Positions 1-7,303 of a stretch of DNA of 24,397 bases are shown piece by piece; positions within the stretch are counted from its first letter, which is position 1, and every line of letters begins with the position of its first letter. Under the pieces are notes generated by a model. The model saw only the letters and a program-made list of their open reading frames with translations, had not been told where the DNA came from and made no database searches. The DNA is from Prevotella sp. UBA3757 (GTDB lineage Bacteria > Bacteroidota > Bacteroidia > Bacteroidales > Bacteroidaceae), in assembly GCA_002371715.1 (NCBI GenBank), contig DFGF01000090.1:1-24397 (forward strand), given 5' to 3'. The position numbers were made by a program, and so were the translations under genes.

Positions 1-928
1 TATCGTCAAGCCGGAAATTGGCGTGCCTCATGGCCTCGACCAGGAAGGAGGGTGTGCCGGTCTCAAACCAGTAGCTACCAAACTCCCGGCGGTCCAAGGC
101 GTTCAGGATGCTGTATGGATTGTACACCCCTACTGCCGACGGATGGAAATGGTAGCCGTCGTAGTATTCGCGCAGCTGTGCGTAACATGCCTCACGCGTT
201 AGATTCTGGGCCTGGGCAAGCTTTTCCACCTCGGCATCGAGGTTTGTTTGTATCTCCTGTTCGGTAAACCCGCAAATTTCGGCATAACGCCTGTCCATCG
301 TTATATCCGTCAGATTGTTGAGGTCGCTGAACACGCTGACCTTCGAGAACTTCGTCACCCCCGTGAAGAAGGCAAACTGAACGCAGGGGTCCATCGACTT
401 CTCCACGCCGTAGAACGCCTTCAGCGTGGCGCGGTAGTCATCCTGCAGGGTCTGGTTGCCAATGGCCTGCAGCAGAGGCTTGTCATATTCGTCAACAAGG
501 ATGACCACCTTCCGTCCTGTCTGATCAAAGGCACGGCGGATGATGCCAGAAAAACGGTCAGCCACGGATTTTTCATCATCTGATGCCCCGTACACCTTTT
601 CCCATTGCAGCAAATGCCTGTTCAGAATAGTGGTCAGGGCCTCCGAGGTGGTGTATTTCTCGGCATTAAGGTCAAGATGCAGCACAGGATACTGTGTCCA
701 GTCCTTCTCCAGACTATCGATAGCCAGTCCACGAAACAGCTCTCGCTTCCCTTGGAAGTAAGCCTCCAGGGTGGAGATAAGCAAACTCTTGCCGAAACGG
801 CGCGGACGGCTAAGGAAAAAATATGTTCCACCTTTTACTATGTCATAAACCATAGCGGTCTTGTCCATATACAAGGAACCGTCTTCACGAATCTTCTCAA
901 AACTTTGTACTCCTAAGGGATATTTCAT
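1..928 (-). CDS. AAA-ATPase-like protein (RPRRFGKS family), partial
   Basis: The first 309 codons are present; the 3' end lies beyond the left edge. I translated it from the ATG at 928; no in-frame ATG lies just upstream. Seen: an N-terminal segment MKYPLGVQSFEKIRE, a P-loop-like RPRRFGKS at residues 41-48, a Walker B-like VVILVDEYDKP at 141-151, and a GVTKFSKVSVFSDLNNLTD segment at about 190-208. These are hallmarks of the AAA-ATPase_like family (PF09820), whose members usually carry a C-terminal PD-(D/E)XK nuclease-like domain (PF08011); that part would lie outside the window. The family is expanded in Bacteroidales, with many dispersed copies per genome, and its role is not established. 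A good promoter lies just upstream (950-980). The gene stands alone, with its start facing the inverted-repeat element at 1047-1466. Family assignment is firm; function is not. Confidence 0.88.
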   Translation of the reverse strand, partial: MKYPLGVQSFEKIREDGSLYMDKTAMVYDIVKGGTYFFLSRPRRFGKSLLISTLEAYFQGKRELFRGLAIDSLEKDWTQYPVLHLDLNAEKYTTSEALTTILNRHLLQWEKVYGASDDEKSVADRFSGIIRRAFDQTGRKVVILVDEYDKPLLQAIGNQTLQDDYRATLKAFYGVEKSMDPCVQFAFFTGVTKFSKVSVFSDLNNLTDITMDRRYAEICGFTEQEIQTNLDAEVEKLAQAQNLTREACYAQLREYYDGYHFHPSAVGVYNPYSILNALDRREFGSYWFETGTPSFLVEAMRHANFRLDD

Positions 929-949
929 ACACCATACATATTTATCTTG

Positions 950-980
950 CAAAGATAGCAATAATCCAGCGAACGGCAAA
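950..980 (-). promoter_or_regulatory. Bacteroidetes-type promoter of the AAA-ATPase gene
   Basis: On the minus strand, TTTG (977-980) is followed after 19 bases by TATCTTTG (950-957), matching the Bacteroides -33/-7 consensus TTTG and TAnnTTTG. Transcription would start near 943, leaving a leader of about 15 bases before the ATG at 928. Confidence 0.7.
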
Positions 981-1046
981 ATATTCTGCTATTTTTTTAC
1001 GAACCATCAGACTGCAAAGGTGATAGAACAAAGAATTTTTCCATTA

Positions 1047-1466
1047 AAGGCTGACACGCTGACACAACCCCGATAAATAAAGGGCGTGCAACGTTTGAAA
1101 GGGTGACACAGGGTGACACAAGGCTGACACGCCAATTCAAGACTTGACAAGGGTCGGCCTGTTAGCGGAATTTCATTTCATTCTCAGCTTGTTAATTGCC
1201 TCCATAGTGCCTTTATCAGTTTATACTTTAGGAGCACCGGAAAATATCGCGCCACAAAGCCCTGGATTTTCGTGAAAATTCAACCGTTACTCCCCGAGTA
1301 TGGCTTCTAAAGCGGTACTTATTGTCTGAATTTTCGTGAAAATCCATTGATTAACTACGGCTTATCCCTGCTGTCTGCCAACGTGTCAGCCTTGTGTCAC
1401 CCTGTGTCACCCTTTCAAACGTTGCACGCCCTTTATTTATCGGGGTTGTGTCAGCGTGTCAGCCTT
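1047..1466. repeat. 420-bp element with 85-bp perfect inverted arms (MITE-like)
   Basis: Bases 1047-1131 are, as far as I can check by eye, exactly the reverse complement of 1382-1466. The 250-bp centre (1132-1381) has no convincing gene. Each arm begins and ends with the same 12-mer AAGGCTGACACG in direct orientation (1047-1058 and 1120-1131, mirrored at 1382-1393 and 1455-1466). Each arm holds five TGACAC motifs. Neither flank shows a clear target-site duplication. Size, perfect arms and lack of coding capacity fit a MITE-like or other non-autonomous element, or a very large hairpin. It occupies most of the gene-free stretch 929-1628 between the AAA-ATPase promoter and the end of the GHL10 gene. 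Confidence 0.85.
1264..1345. repeat. Pair of inverted TTTTCGTGAAAA palindromes inside the element
   Basis: GGATTTTCGTGAAAATTC at 1264-1281 and GAATTTTCGTGAAAATCC at 1328-1345 are each near-palindromic. They are also inverted copies of each other except for the central GT dinucleotide. They could be operator-like or recombinase sites. No protein that binds them is encoded in the window. Confidence 0.6.
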
Positions 1467-1474
1467 ATTTGTAA

Positions 1475-1573
1475 AACTTCATAGGCATCGACCTGAAGGC
1501 CCCCATCGACGTCAGGCACAACATCAACTACCTCCAGCTCCAGCTGCAGTCGCCCGAGGAGGTCTTCATCTGA
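1475..1573 (+). pseudogene. Relic of a gene 3' end (32 codons, no start)
   Basis: After a TAA at 1472-1474 the plus strand reads NFIGIDLKAPIDVRHNINYL and continues to a TGA at 1571-1573. There is no ATG, and the stretch is GC-rich with host-like codon use, unlike the AT-rich spacer around it. It looks like the end of a gene whose body was lost, possibly when the inverted-repeat element arrived 9 bases upstream. I do not recognise the family, and a chance ORF cannot be excluded. Confidence 0.35.
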
Positions 1574-1628
1574 TAGTCATGCCGTGTGACATTGTGACAA
1601 TAATTTCAAGAAAAAAGTCTCGGTAGCA

Positions 1629-3110
1629 TCAGCGTATCTTTGTCTTTTTGCCCTTGCTCTCGTTCTGCATGCGGTCCAGGGCGGTTACCACGTAGGTGTA
1701 GCGGCCCTGCTGGACGGAGGGAATGATGTAAAGGCAGTCGGAAGTAATCTTCACTATCTTCGACGCGTTGCTGATATCAACCTTTTCACCATGGGCGAAG
1801 CGATAGACCACATACCGGGTAGCCTCGTTCTTCCAGCCCTTGCCACGGGGAGCCTTCCAGCACAGTACGCGCTCGCCGTCGTCCATCGTGACAACCTTCA
1901 GCTTGCGGGGGGCCTTGGGAGCCTTCTTGTCGATATGTGGCATCAGGGGCTGCAGGGCCGGCGTGCGCCAGTAGTTGTTGCGCAGCGACGTACCATAATT
2001 GCCAACGTTGTCAACGGCGGCCTTGGCGTACCACAGCACCGTACCCTTGACGCGGGGCAGCTCGGCGTGCAGGGCCATCTTGGCGGCCAACTGGTGGCGG
2101 TTCTTATTGGCGGGATCAGGATGTTTCACGGTACGCTCCACGTCCTCGCCGATGTAGAGCGGCGTGCGCGTCAGGTGGCGGTCCCACCAACGAATCAGCT
2201 CGTCGTAGTCGGCAGCCTTGTGGCCTATCTCCCAATAGAGCTGGGGCACGCAGTAGTCCATCCATCCGTTGGCATCCCATAGCAGCACGTCGGCATAGAG
2301 CTGGTCGTAGTTCTGCAGCCCGTTGGTGCGGCTGCCGTTGGGGTCGCTCTTCTGGTTGCGGTAGATGCCGAAGGGCGACACGCCGAACTTCACCCAGGGC
2401 TTGGCCTTGTGGATGGTTTCATACATCTGCTTGATATACAGGTTGACATTGTAGCGGCGCCAGTCGCCACGGTCCTGGATGCCGTTGGAATTGGCGCGGA
2501 ACTGGGCCTCGTCGGGAATCTCCACGCCGGCGACGGGATAGGGGTAGAAATAGTCGTCGATGTGCAGCCCGTCAATATCGTAACGCTCGACGATGTCCCT
2601 CACCACGTCGCAGATGTAGTCGCGGCACTCCCTGAGGGCGGGATTGAGCAGGGTCAGCCCGTCGTAGGTAAAGGTCCATTCGGGATGGCGCACAATGACG
2701 TGGTTCGATGCATTCTGGTGGGGCGACTTGGTCTTGGCGCGATAGGGATTAATCCAGGCATGCAGCTCCATGCCGCGCCGATGGCATTGGTCAATCATCC
2801 ATTGCAGGGGGTCCCAATAGGGCGTGGGACGCTGGCCCTGCTGCCCGGTCAGATAGTAGCTCCAGGGTTCCAGGCTGCTCTCGTAGAGCGCATCGCACTC
2901 GGGGCGCACCTGGAAGATGATGGCGTTACATCCATCCTTCTGCAGTTCGTCGAGCTGATAGCTCAACGTGCGCTGCATGGTTTCGGTACCTATGCCCTTA
3001 AACTGTCCGTTGACACATTGTATCCATGCGCCACGAAATTCACGCTTCTGCTGTGCCGTGACCGAAAGCGTCAACAGCAACAAAAAGGTCAAAACAAAGT
3101 TTTTTACCAT
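1629..3110 (-). CDS. Secreted glycosyl hydrolase-like family 10 (DUF187/YngK-like) protein
   Basis: This 493-aa protein has a signal peptide (MVKNFVLTFLLLLTLSVTAQ) and then FRGAWIQ at 25-31, HAWINPYR at 117-124 and GLHIDDYFYP at 181-190. These are signature motifs of the GHL10/DUF187 family, TIM-barrel proteins related to glycoside hydrolases. The acidic pair in HIDDYF is the likely active-site region. The C-terminal part, about residues 395-490, ends in a fibronectin-III-like strand pattern (RYTYVVTALDRMQNESKG). The substrate is unknown; cell-wall or exopolysaccharide glycans are inferred from the family. An open frame runs upstream to 3179, but those 23 codons are low-complexity repeat DNA and the signal peptide begins at 3110, so I place the start there. 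It lies downstream of smpB on the same strand, separated by a heptamer array. Confidence 0.88.
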   Translation of the reverse strand: MVKNFVLTFLLLLTLSVTAQQKREFRGAWIQCVNGQFKGIGTETMQRTLSYQLDELQKDGCNAIIFQVRPECDALYESSLEPWSYYLTGQQGQRPTPYWDPLQWMIDQCHRRGMELHAWINPYRAKTKSPHQNASNHVIVRHPEWTFTYDGLTLLNPALRECRDYICDVVRDIVERYDIDGLHIDDYFYPYPVAGVEIPDEAQFRANSNGIQDRGDWRRYNVNLYIKQMYETIHKAKPWVKFGVSPFGIYRNQKSDPNGSRTNGLQNYDQLYADVLLWDANGWMDYCVPQLYWEIGHKAADYDELIRWWDRHLTRTPLYIGEDVERTVKHPDPANKNRHQLAAKMALHAELPRVKGTVLWYAKAAVDNVGNYGTSLRNNYWRTPALQPLMPHIDKKAPKAPRKLKVVTMDDGERVLCWKAPRGKGWKNEATRYVVYRFAHGEKVDISNASKIVKITSDCLYIIPSVQQGRYTYVVTALDRMQNESKGKKTKIR

Positions 3111-3135
3111 ACTCTTTATCAGGACTACCCTACTC

Positions 3136-3170
3136 TTAATTCTTAACTCTAAACTCTTAATTCTAAATTC
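3136..3170. repeat. Heptamer array, GARTTWA type, at the smpB 3' end
   Basis: Five consecutive 7-base units on the minus strand (GAATTTA, GAATTAA, GAGTTTA, GAGTTAA, GAATTAA). The TAG stop of smpB (3163-3165) straddles the first two units. Confidence 0.8.
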
Positions 3171-3651
3171 CTCTTGCATTTTTCATGACGCGATCCATTT
3201 CGCGCCGGTCTTCCTTCTCTTTCAGCGTCTGACGCTTGTCAAACACCTTCTTACCCTTACATAGCGCAATATCCATCTTGGCGCGTCCCTTCTCGTCGAT
3301 GAACACCAGCAGGGGAACGATGGTGTAGCCGGTCTGCTTGGTGGCCGACTCCAGCTTACGGATTTCCCGCTTGGTCAGCAGCAACTTGCGGTCGCGCTTC
3401 ATCTCGTGGTTGTTGTACGAACCGTAGAAGTAAGGCGAAATGTTCATACCCTTCACCCACAGCTCGCCAGCAGTAATAAAACAATAGGTATCCACCAGAC
3501 TGGCCTTGCCCAGACGGATGCTCTTGATTTCAGTACCCGTCAGCACGATGCCAGCCGTAAAGGTCTCGATGAAGAAATACTCAAACGAGGCTTTCTTGTT
3601 GCGTATGTTGACTGGACTCTTCTTCCTGATCAGTTCTTCTTCCTTATTCAT
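3163..3651 (-). CDS. smpB: SsrA-binding protein SmpB
   Basis: This 162-aa protein matches SmpB over its whole length. SmpB binds tmRNA and escorts it to stalled ribosomes for trans-translation. Seen: the oligonucleotide-binding core with GIVLTGTEIKSIRLGKASLVD, then GELWVKGMNISPY, and the conserved RDRKLLLTKREIRKLE. The basic C-terminal tail (CKGKKVFDKRQTLKEKEDRRE) inserts along the mRNA channel in known SmpB. Length is normal (family about 150-160). The ATG at 3651 follows an AAGGAAG-like purine stretch. The tmRNA gene itself is not in the window. smpB lies between the DUF4375-like gene upstream and the GHL10 gene downstream. No separate promoter is visible, so it is probably read from the promoter at 4219-4250. 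Confidence 0.97.
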   Translation of the reverse strand: MNKEEELIRKKSPVNIRNKKASFEYFFIETFTAGIVLTGTEIKSIRLGKASLVDTYCFITAGELWVKGMNISPYFYGSYNNHEMKRDRKLLLTKREIRKLESATKQTGYTIVPLLVFIDEKGRAKMDIALCKGKKVFDKRQTLKEKEDRREMDRVMKNARGI

Positions 3652-3686
3652 TGTTCTTCCTTGTTCATTTTATTTATAGCATTTGT

Positions 3687-3718
3687 CGTTCAACGTTCAA
3701 TGTTCAACGTTCAACGTT
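3687..3718. repeat. Heptamer array, AACRTTG type, containing a stop codon
   Basis: Four and a half 7-base units (plus strand CGTTCAA, CGTTCAA, TGTTCAA, CGTTCAA, CGTT). The TGA of the DUF4375-like gene (3704-3706) lies inside it, so the last residues of that protein (NVER) are encoded by repeat units. Confidence 0.85.
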
Positions 3719-4210
3719 AGCAAATCGCTCAATGTGTTCATCAATATAGCGGGCAATCTGGCCGGTCCACGCCTCTTCCTGCTCAATAAAGGCATCGTCA
3801 AGGTCGTCAAACTCAGGATACTGCTCAAAGAGCGCCATGAACTCCTCGTCGGTGCAGTCGCGCTCGATGGCCTCGCCATACTTGACGTACAGGGTATGAC
3901 CCTCGTAGATGAGCTTCGACAGGTCACGCATGCCCCACAGTTTCAGCGCCTTGGCCAGCGGGTTCTTGAAAATGAAAGGCCCGTTGCCGTTATGGATGAG
4001 TTGTACGAAACCACCCTCCATCACCTCTTCGTGCAGGACATCCCAGGCCAGCAGCGTTATCTGGTCGGCATTCAGCAGACCCATGTTCTCGGCTGTCAGC
4101 TGACCGCCGACAGCCTCCTTGATAGCACCGACAAAGGCTGCCACGAAGACATCCATTCCCTCGGCGGCAGCACGGCGCAAAACGTCGTCGTTAATCTTCA
4201 CTTCTGTCAT
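3704..4210 (-). CDS. DUF4375 (DMP19-like) domain protein
   Basis: A soluble 168-aa protein without signal peptide. The segment LLAWDVLHEEVMEGGFVQLI, followed by NGNGPFIFKNPLAKALKLWG and an acidic helical end (DEEFMALFEQYPEFDDLDDAF), resembles the DUF4375 family (PF14300). One member, Neisseria DMP19, is a DNA-mimic protein. The strongly acidic second half here fits such a surface, but a DNA-mimic role is only an inference. The ATG at 4210 sits just downstream of a near-consensus promoter. The C-terminal four residues come from the heptamer array at 3687-3718, so the ancestral stop was probably elsewhere. It is first in a probable transcript with smpB. Confidence 0.75.
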   Translation of the reverse strand: MTEVKINDDVLRRAAAEGMDVFVAAFVGAIKEAVGGQLTAENMGLLNADQITLLAWDVLHEEVMEGGFVQLIHNGNGPFIFKNPLAKALKLWGMRDLSKLIYEGHTLYVKYGEAIERDCTDEEFMALFEQYPEFDDLDDAFIEQEEAWTGQIARYIDEHIERFANVER

Positions 4211-4218
4211 AACGGTTG

Positions 4219-4250
4219 CAAAGGTAGTGCAAACCTATCGAAAAACCAAA
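4219..4250 (-). promoter_or_regulatory. Bacteroidetes-type promoter of the DUF4375/smpB unit
   Basis: On the minus strand, TTTG (4247-4250), 20 bases, then TACCTTTG (4219-4226), close to the ATG at 4210. The 37-bp stretch 4220-4256 recurs at 23068-23104 with three mismatches, so this promoter is part of a dispersed repeat. Confidence 0.75.
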
Positions 4251-4277
4251 GGAAAACTCGTTTTTCTTTATTTTACA

Positions 4278-5171
4278 TCAGTCATTATAGGCTTCCTCGC
4301 CAATCATTTCGCGAGCTCCGATGGTCATCTTCCGCAGGTCGTACATCGACCCGTTGTAGATGTTGAAGTCCACATGCCCCTTGATGCCGGGCAGACGACC
4401 CACGTCCGTATGCTGCCAGAACTTCCAGCGGCCCTGATACTCCACCTTGTCGACGTAGTAGTGGGCTATCCAGTAAGGATAGTCATCGAAGGCGGGGTCG
4501 CTCAGATAGCGCGTCTTAAACTTGAAATAGGTATAGATGATGGGTTTGACGCCATAGTGGCGCTCCACGATGTCGAGCCATTGCAGGATGCTCTGCCTGA
4601 ACTCCTCGTCGGTCTGGCTCTTGGGTTTATGCTCCACGTCAAGCACGGGCGGCAGGTCGCCATTCTCGAGTTTCACCTTACGGATGAAGAAGTCGGCCTG
4701 GTCCTTTGCCGAGGAGTGGACACTATAGAAATGGTATGCCCCGCGCGTAAAACCGTAGTCGAGAGCCTGGCGGAAGTTGTCGGCAAAGTTCTCGTCGACA
4801 CGCGTGGCACCCTCCGTGGCCTTGATCATGACGAAGCGCACGGGAAACTTGTCAATCATGCCGTGGTCCTTGAGCTCCTGCCAGTCTATTTTCCCCTGAT
4901 GGTGCGAAATGTCGATACCGTGAATCTCGTAGCCCTCAGGATAGCTGATGTCGCCATAGAGGGCGCGCCAGCGGAAGCCGTAGGGGCTGACGAAAATATA
5001 ATAGAAAAAGAACACATAGACAGCCGCCACCACGCTGCCTCCGACCCACCACGCCCAGTTGGGCAGGTGCTGCAAGAGACGAATAAAGACATTCGGACGC
5101 CTGTGTCGCACTATGCTCTGTCGGCGTCCGGATGTCGTTCTATTCTTATGTACGTTCTTCTTCTGAGGCAT
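4278..5171 (-). CDS. Membrane-anchored GH25 lysozyme-like protein
   Basis: A 297-aa protein. Residues 1-35 are very basic (cytoplasmic), residues about 38-62 form one membrane segment (WAWWVGGSVVAAVYVFFFYY), and the rest is a glycoside hydrolase family 25 domain in the periplasm. Seen: GIDISHHQGKIDW with Asp87, VMIKATEGAT at about 114-123, YHFYS at 146-150, and LPPVLDVEH with Asp178 and Glu180. These match the DxE acidic pair that catalyses muramidase cleavage in GH25 enzymes. A role in peptidoglycan cleavage or remodelling is inferred from the family. The ATG at 5171 is preferred over an in-frame TTG at 5174. The start is 3 bases after the pfp stop, so the two are likely co-transcribed. Confidence 0.92.
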   Translation of the reverse strand: MPQKKNVHKNRTTSGRRQSIVRHRRPNVFIRLLQHLPNWAWWVGGSVVAAVYVFFFYYIFVSPYGFRWRALYGDISYPEGYEIHGIDISHHQGKIDWQELKDHGMIDKFPVRFVMIKATEGATRVDENFADNFRQALDYGFTRGAYHFYSVHSSAKDQADFFIRKVKLENGDLPPVLDVEHKPKSQTDEEFRQSILQWLDIVERHYGVKPIIYTYFKFKTRYLSDPAFDDYPYWIAHYYVDKVEYQGRWKFWQHTDVGRLPGIKGHVDFNIYNGSMYDLRKMTIGAREMIGEEAYND

Positions 5172-5174
5172 CAA

Positions 5175-6812
5175 TTACTTAGCCTGCTCAAGGGCGAGCG
5201 TCTTAGTGGGCTGGTCGCAGACCTCCGTGGGTCCCCAGTACTGGATAGGACCGGGATAGACATAAGCCGTCTCGCGAGCCCAACGGTCGCGCTCCTTGGC
5301 GAAGGCCTTGAAGGGAGCACCGTCCAGTTCGACGAGTGCCTTGCGGATGACGGGCTTCATCTCGCCGTTACGCTTCTCCATGTTCATCATCATCGTGATG
5401 GGCACGCCACCGGCAATCCACTGGTCGGCCGGAGCCGTCGTATTCTTGACAATGGCCATGTAGCCGGTCTTGCCGTTGGCAATGAGCTGGGCTGCCGAGG
5501 TGCCGAGGGCATAGCAGTAGTCAGCGTCGAAGTTTGAGGGGGCTGCGCAGCGTCCCTCGTAGCCGAAGAAGTGGTGGAGTGCCGAGAACTTGCCGCTGTA
5601 CTTGCCTTCCTTCTTCATGCGCTCCAGTTTCTGGGCCACCATGGTGGAGAGCAGCTTCTCGGTCTCGATGAGCGACACCTGGACGTTGCCGTGAGGGTCG
5701 CGGTCGAGGGCCAGCTGGCGAGCCACGCCGGTGGGCAGGCTGTTGAAGACGGCCAGGTTCTCGTCGGTCAGGTGGCTCTTGACGAAGTCGATGGACTCGG
5801 AGCGTCCCAGGTCCTTGGCCTCGGGCAAAGCGAGCACGTCGTTGAGCTGGGCAATGAGCTTCTTGATGGCAGGGATGAACTCGATGACGCCCTCAGGAAT
5901 GATGACGGTACCGAAGTTGTTGCCGTCGGCAGCGCGCTGGCATACGGCATTGGCAATATAGGTGACGATATCGTCGAGGCTCATGCCCTTGGCCTCAATC
6001 TCCTCGCTGACAAGGCAGATGTTTGGCTGGGTCTGCAGGGCGCACTCCAGGGCGATGTGCGATGCCGAACGGCCCATGACCTTGATGAAGTGCCAGTACT
6101 TGCGGGCCGAGTTACAGTCGCGCTCAATGTTGCCAATCAGCTCCGAGTAGGTCTTACAGGCCGTATCGAAACCGAATGAGGTCTCAATCTGCGAGTTCTT
6201 CAGGTCGCCGTCGATGGTCTTGGGGCAACCGATGACCTGTACGCCGTACTGCTTGGCTGCATAGTACTCAGCCAGCACACAGGCGTTGGTGTTCGAGTCG
6301 TCGCCGCCGATGATGACGATGGCCTTGATGTCGAGTTCACGGATAATCTCCAGACCCTTTTCAAACTGGTCGACCTTCTCCAGCTTGGTACGTCCGGAAC
6401 CAATCATGTCGAAGCCGCCGGTATTGCGATACTCGTCAATGATCTCCTTGGTCAACTCCATGTAGTTGTGGTCTACCAGACCGCCAGGACCCAGGATGAA
6501 ACCGAAGAGGCGGTTCTCGGGGTTCAGCTTCTTGATCTGGTCGAACAGACCGGTAATCACGTTGTGGCCGCCAGGAGCCTGACCGCCGCTCAGGATGATA
6601 CCGACATTCATCTTCTTGTTGTTTGTCTCGGTGGCAGGTTCGAACTCCACGATGGGCATACCATAGGTATTGGGGAAGAGCTTTTTAATCTCCTCCTGGT
6701 CGCCGACGCTCTGGGTGGCAGCACCTTCCTTGATTTTCACAGCGCCCTGAAGTGCCTTAGGCAATTTGGGCTGATAAGCGGCTCTCGCCAGCTGCAATGC
6801 ACTTTTTTCCAT
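5175..6812 (-). CDS. pfp: Pyrophosphate--fructose 6-phosphate 1-phosphotransferase
   Basis: A 545-aa phosphofructokinase of the long PPi-dependent clade. It catalyses the reversible phosphorylation of fructose 6-phosphate with pyrophosphate in the cytoplasm, a central glycolytic step in many Bacteroidales. Seen: GIILSGGQAPGGHN at 71-84, GSGRTK at 138-143, GGDDSN at 169-174, PKTIDGD at 197-203 and MGRSASHIALE at 246-256. The Asp in GGDDS, where ATP enzymes have Gly (GGDGS), marks pyrophosphate as phosphoryl donor. TIDGD carries the catalytic Asp. Length is normal for the plant-beta/bacterial long group. The ATG at 6812 is preceded by a 45-base leader and a promoter at 6858-6890. The GH25 gene follows 3 bases after the stop. 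Confidence 0.96.
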   Translation of the reverse strand: MEKSALQLARAAYQPKLPKALQGAVKIKEGAATQSVGDQEEIKKLFPNTYGMPIVEFEPATETNNKKMNVGIILSGGQAPGGHNVITGLFDQIKKLNPENRLFGFILGPGGLVDHNYMELTKEIIDEYRNTGGFDMIGSGRTKLEKVDQFEKGLEIIRELDIKAIVIIGGDDSNTNACVLAEYYAAKQYGVQVIGCPKTIDGDLKNSQIETSFGFDTACKTYSELIGNIERDCNSARKYWHFIKVMGRSASHIALECALQTQPNICLVSEEIEAKGMSLDDIVTYIANAVCQRAADGNNFGTVIIPEGVIEFIPAIKKLIAQLNDVLALPEAKDLGRSESIDFVKSHLTDENLAVFNSLPTGVARQLALDRDPHGNVQVSLIETEKLLSTMVAQKLERMKKEGKYSGKFSALHHFFGYEGRCAAPSNFDADYCYALGTSAAQLIANGKTGYMAIVKNTTAPADQWIAGGVPITMMMNMEKRNGEMKPVIRKALVELDGAPFKAFAKERDRWARETAYVYPGPIQYWGPTEVCDQPTKTLALEQAK

Positions 6813-6857
6813 TGTCTAAAAATTGTTATCTTTGTTGAATGACTTAAATTTGGAATG

Positions 6858-6890
6858 CAAAAATACTCATTTTTTGCGAGAAAACACAAA
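6858..6890 (-). promoter_or_regulatory. Probable promoter of pfp
   Basis: On the minus strand, TTTG (6887-6890), 21 bases, then TATTTTTG (6858-6865), fitting TTTG and TAnnTTTG. It lies about 45 bases before the pfp ATG in the AT-rich divergent spacer 6813-6998. Confidence 0.6.
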
Positions 6891-6950
6891 TAAATCGTGC
6901 TTTTTAAGTTTTTTTTTTGAAGAAAGTTATGGCATATCGATTTTTTTTAG

Positions 6951-6958
6951 TATCTTTG
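6951..6958 (+). promoter_or_regulatory. Probable -7 box for the plus-strand block
   Basis: TATCTTTG matches TAnnTTTG and lies 40 bases before the ATG at 6999, the first gene of a six-gene plus-strand run. No TTTG is found at the usual distance upstream, so only half the promoter is recognisable. Confidence 0.5.
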
Positions 6959-6998
6959 ACCTCTGAAGACATCATATTAATAATAAGGAGAAGAAATT

Positions 6999-7262
6999 AT
7001 GGCTAGTAAAAGACACCTAAAAAAGAGTATCAACCTCATCAGCGAAGAACTGTTCGCCGAGTGTGTGGCCGCGTCCCTGTACGGTCAGAACCGCAACAAC
7101 GTAGGTGCCATCATCTACAGTACCCTAACCATGCGCAGCCATTACGTCAGCCGCATCTCACACCCCGAACCGGGCATGCCCGCGAAGGCATACTACCGTG
7201 ACTTGCGAGAAAAATTTGTGGCACAAGCCAGTGAGCTGCTGGACCAGTTGCATAATTTCTGA
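6999..7262 (+). CDS. Small conserved hypothetical protein (87 aa)
   Basis: A soluble 87-aa protein beginning MASKRHLKKSINLISEEL, with several helices and no signal peptide or metal motif. I do not recognise a named domain, though it has the look of a small protein conserved in Bacteroidales. The ATG is preceded by AAGGAG (6985-6990, 8 bases away), an unusually good Shine-Dalgarno site for this order, which suggests strong translation. The C-terminal half (AYYRDLREKFVAQASELLDQ) looks like one amphipathic helix. It is first in the plus-strand block, 41 bases before the acyltransferase gene. Confidence 0.8.
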   Translation: MASKRHLKKSINLISEELFAECVAASLYGQNRNNVGAIIYSTLTMRSHYVSRISHPEPGMPAKAYYRDLREKFVAQASELLDQLHNF

Positions 7263-7303
7263 AAACAGAACAACGATTCATACTAAACGAACGAAAAGAG
7301 ACT

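Noticed and set aside
248..916. Overlapping short plus-strand frames
   Set aside because: All are opposite the AAA-ATPase gene, whose translation carries the full set of family motifs.
1047..1466. Invertible promoter (DNA inversion switch)
   Set aside because: 85-bp inverted arms could support inversion, but the 250-bp centre has no outward Bacteroidetes promoter that I can find and no recombinase gene is nearby.
1590..1640. Intrinsic terminator after the GHL10 gene
   Set aside because: There is a T-run (minus strand GACTTTTTTC), but I find no GC-rich stem before it.
3111..3179. Upstream extension of the GHL10 protein by 23 residues
   Set aside because: The codons come from the heptamer array and would put a polar stretch before an otherwise perfect signal peptide.
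4119..5537. 472-codon open frame on the plus strand
   Set aside because: It lies opposite the GH25 and pfp genes, both with clear family motifs. Long antisense frames are expected opposite GC-rich genes, and its translation shows no domain.
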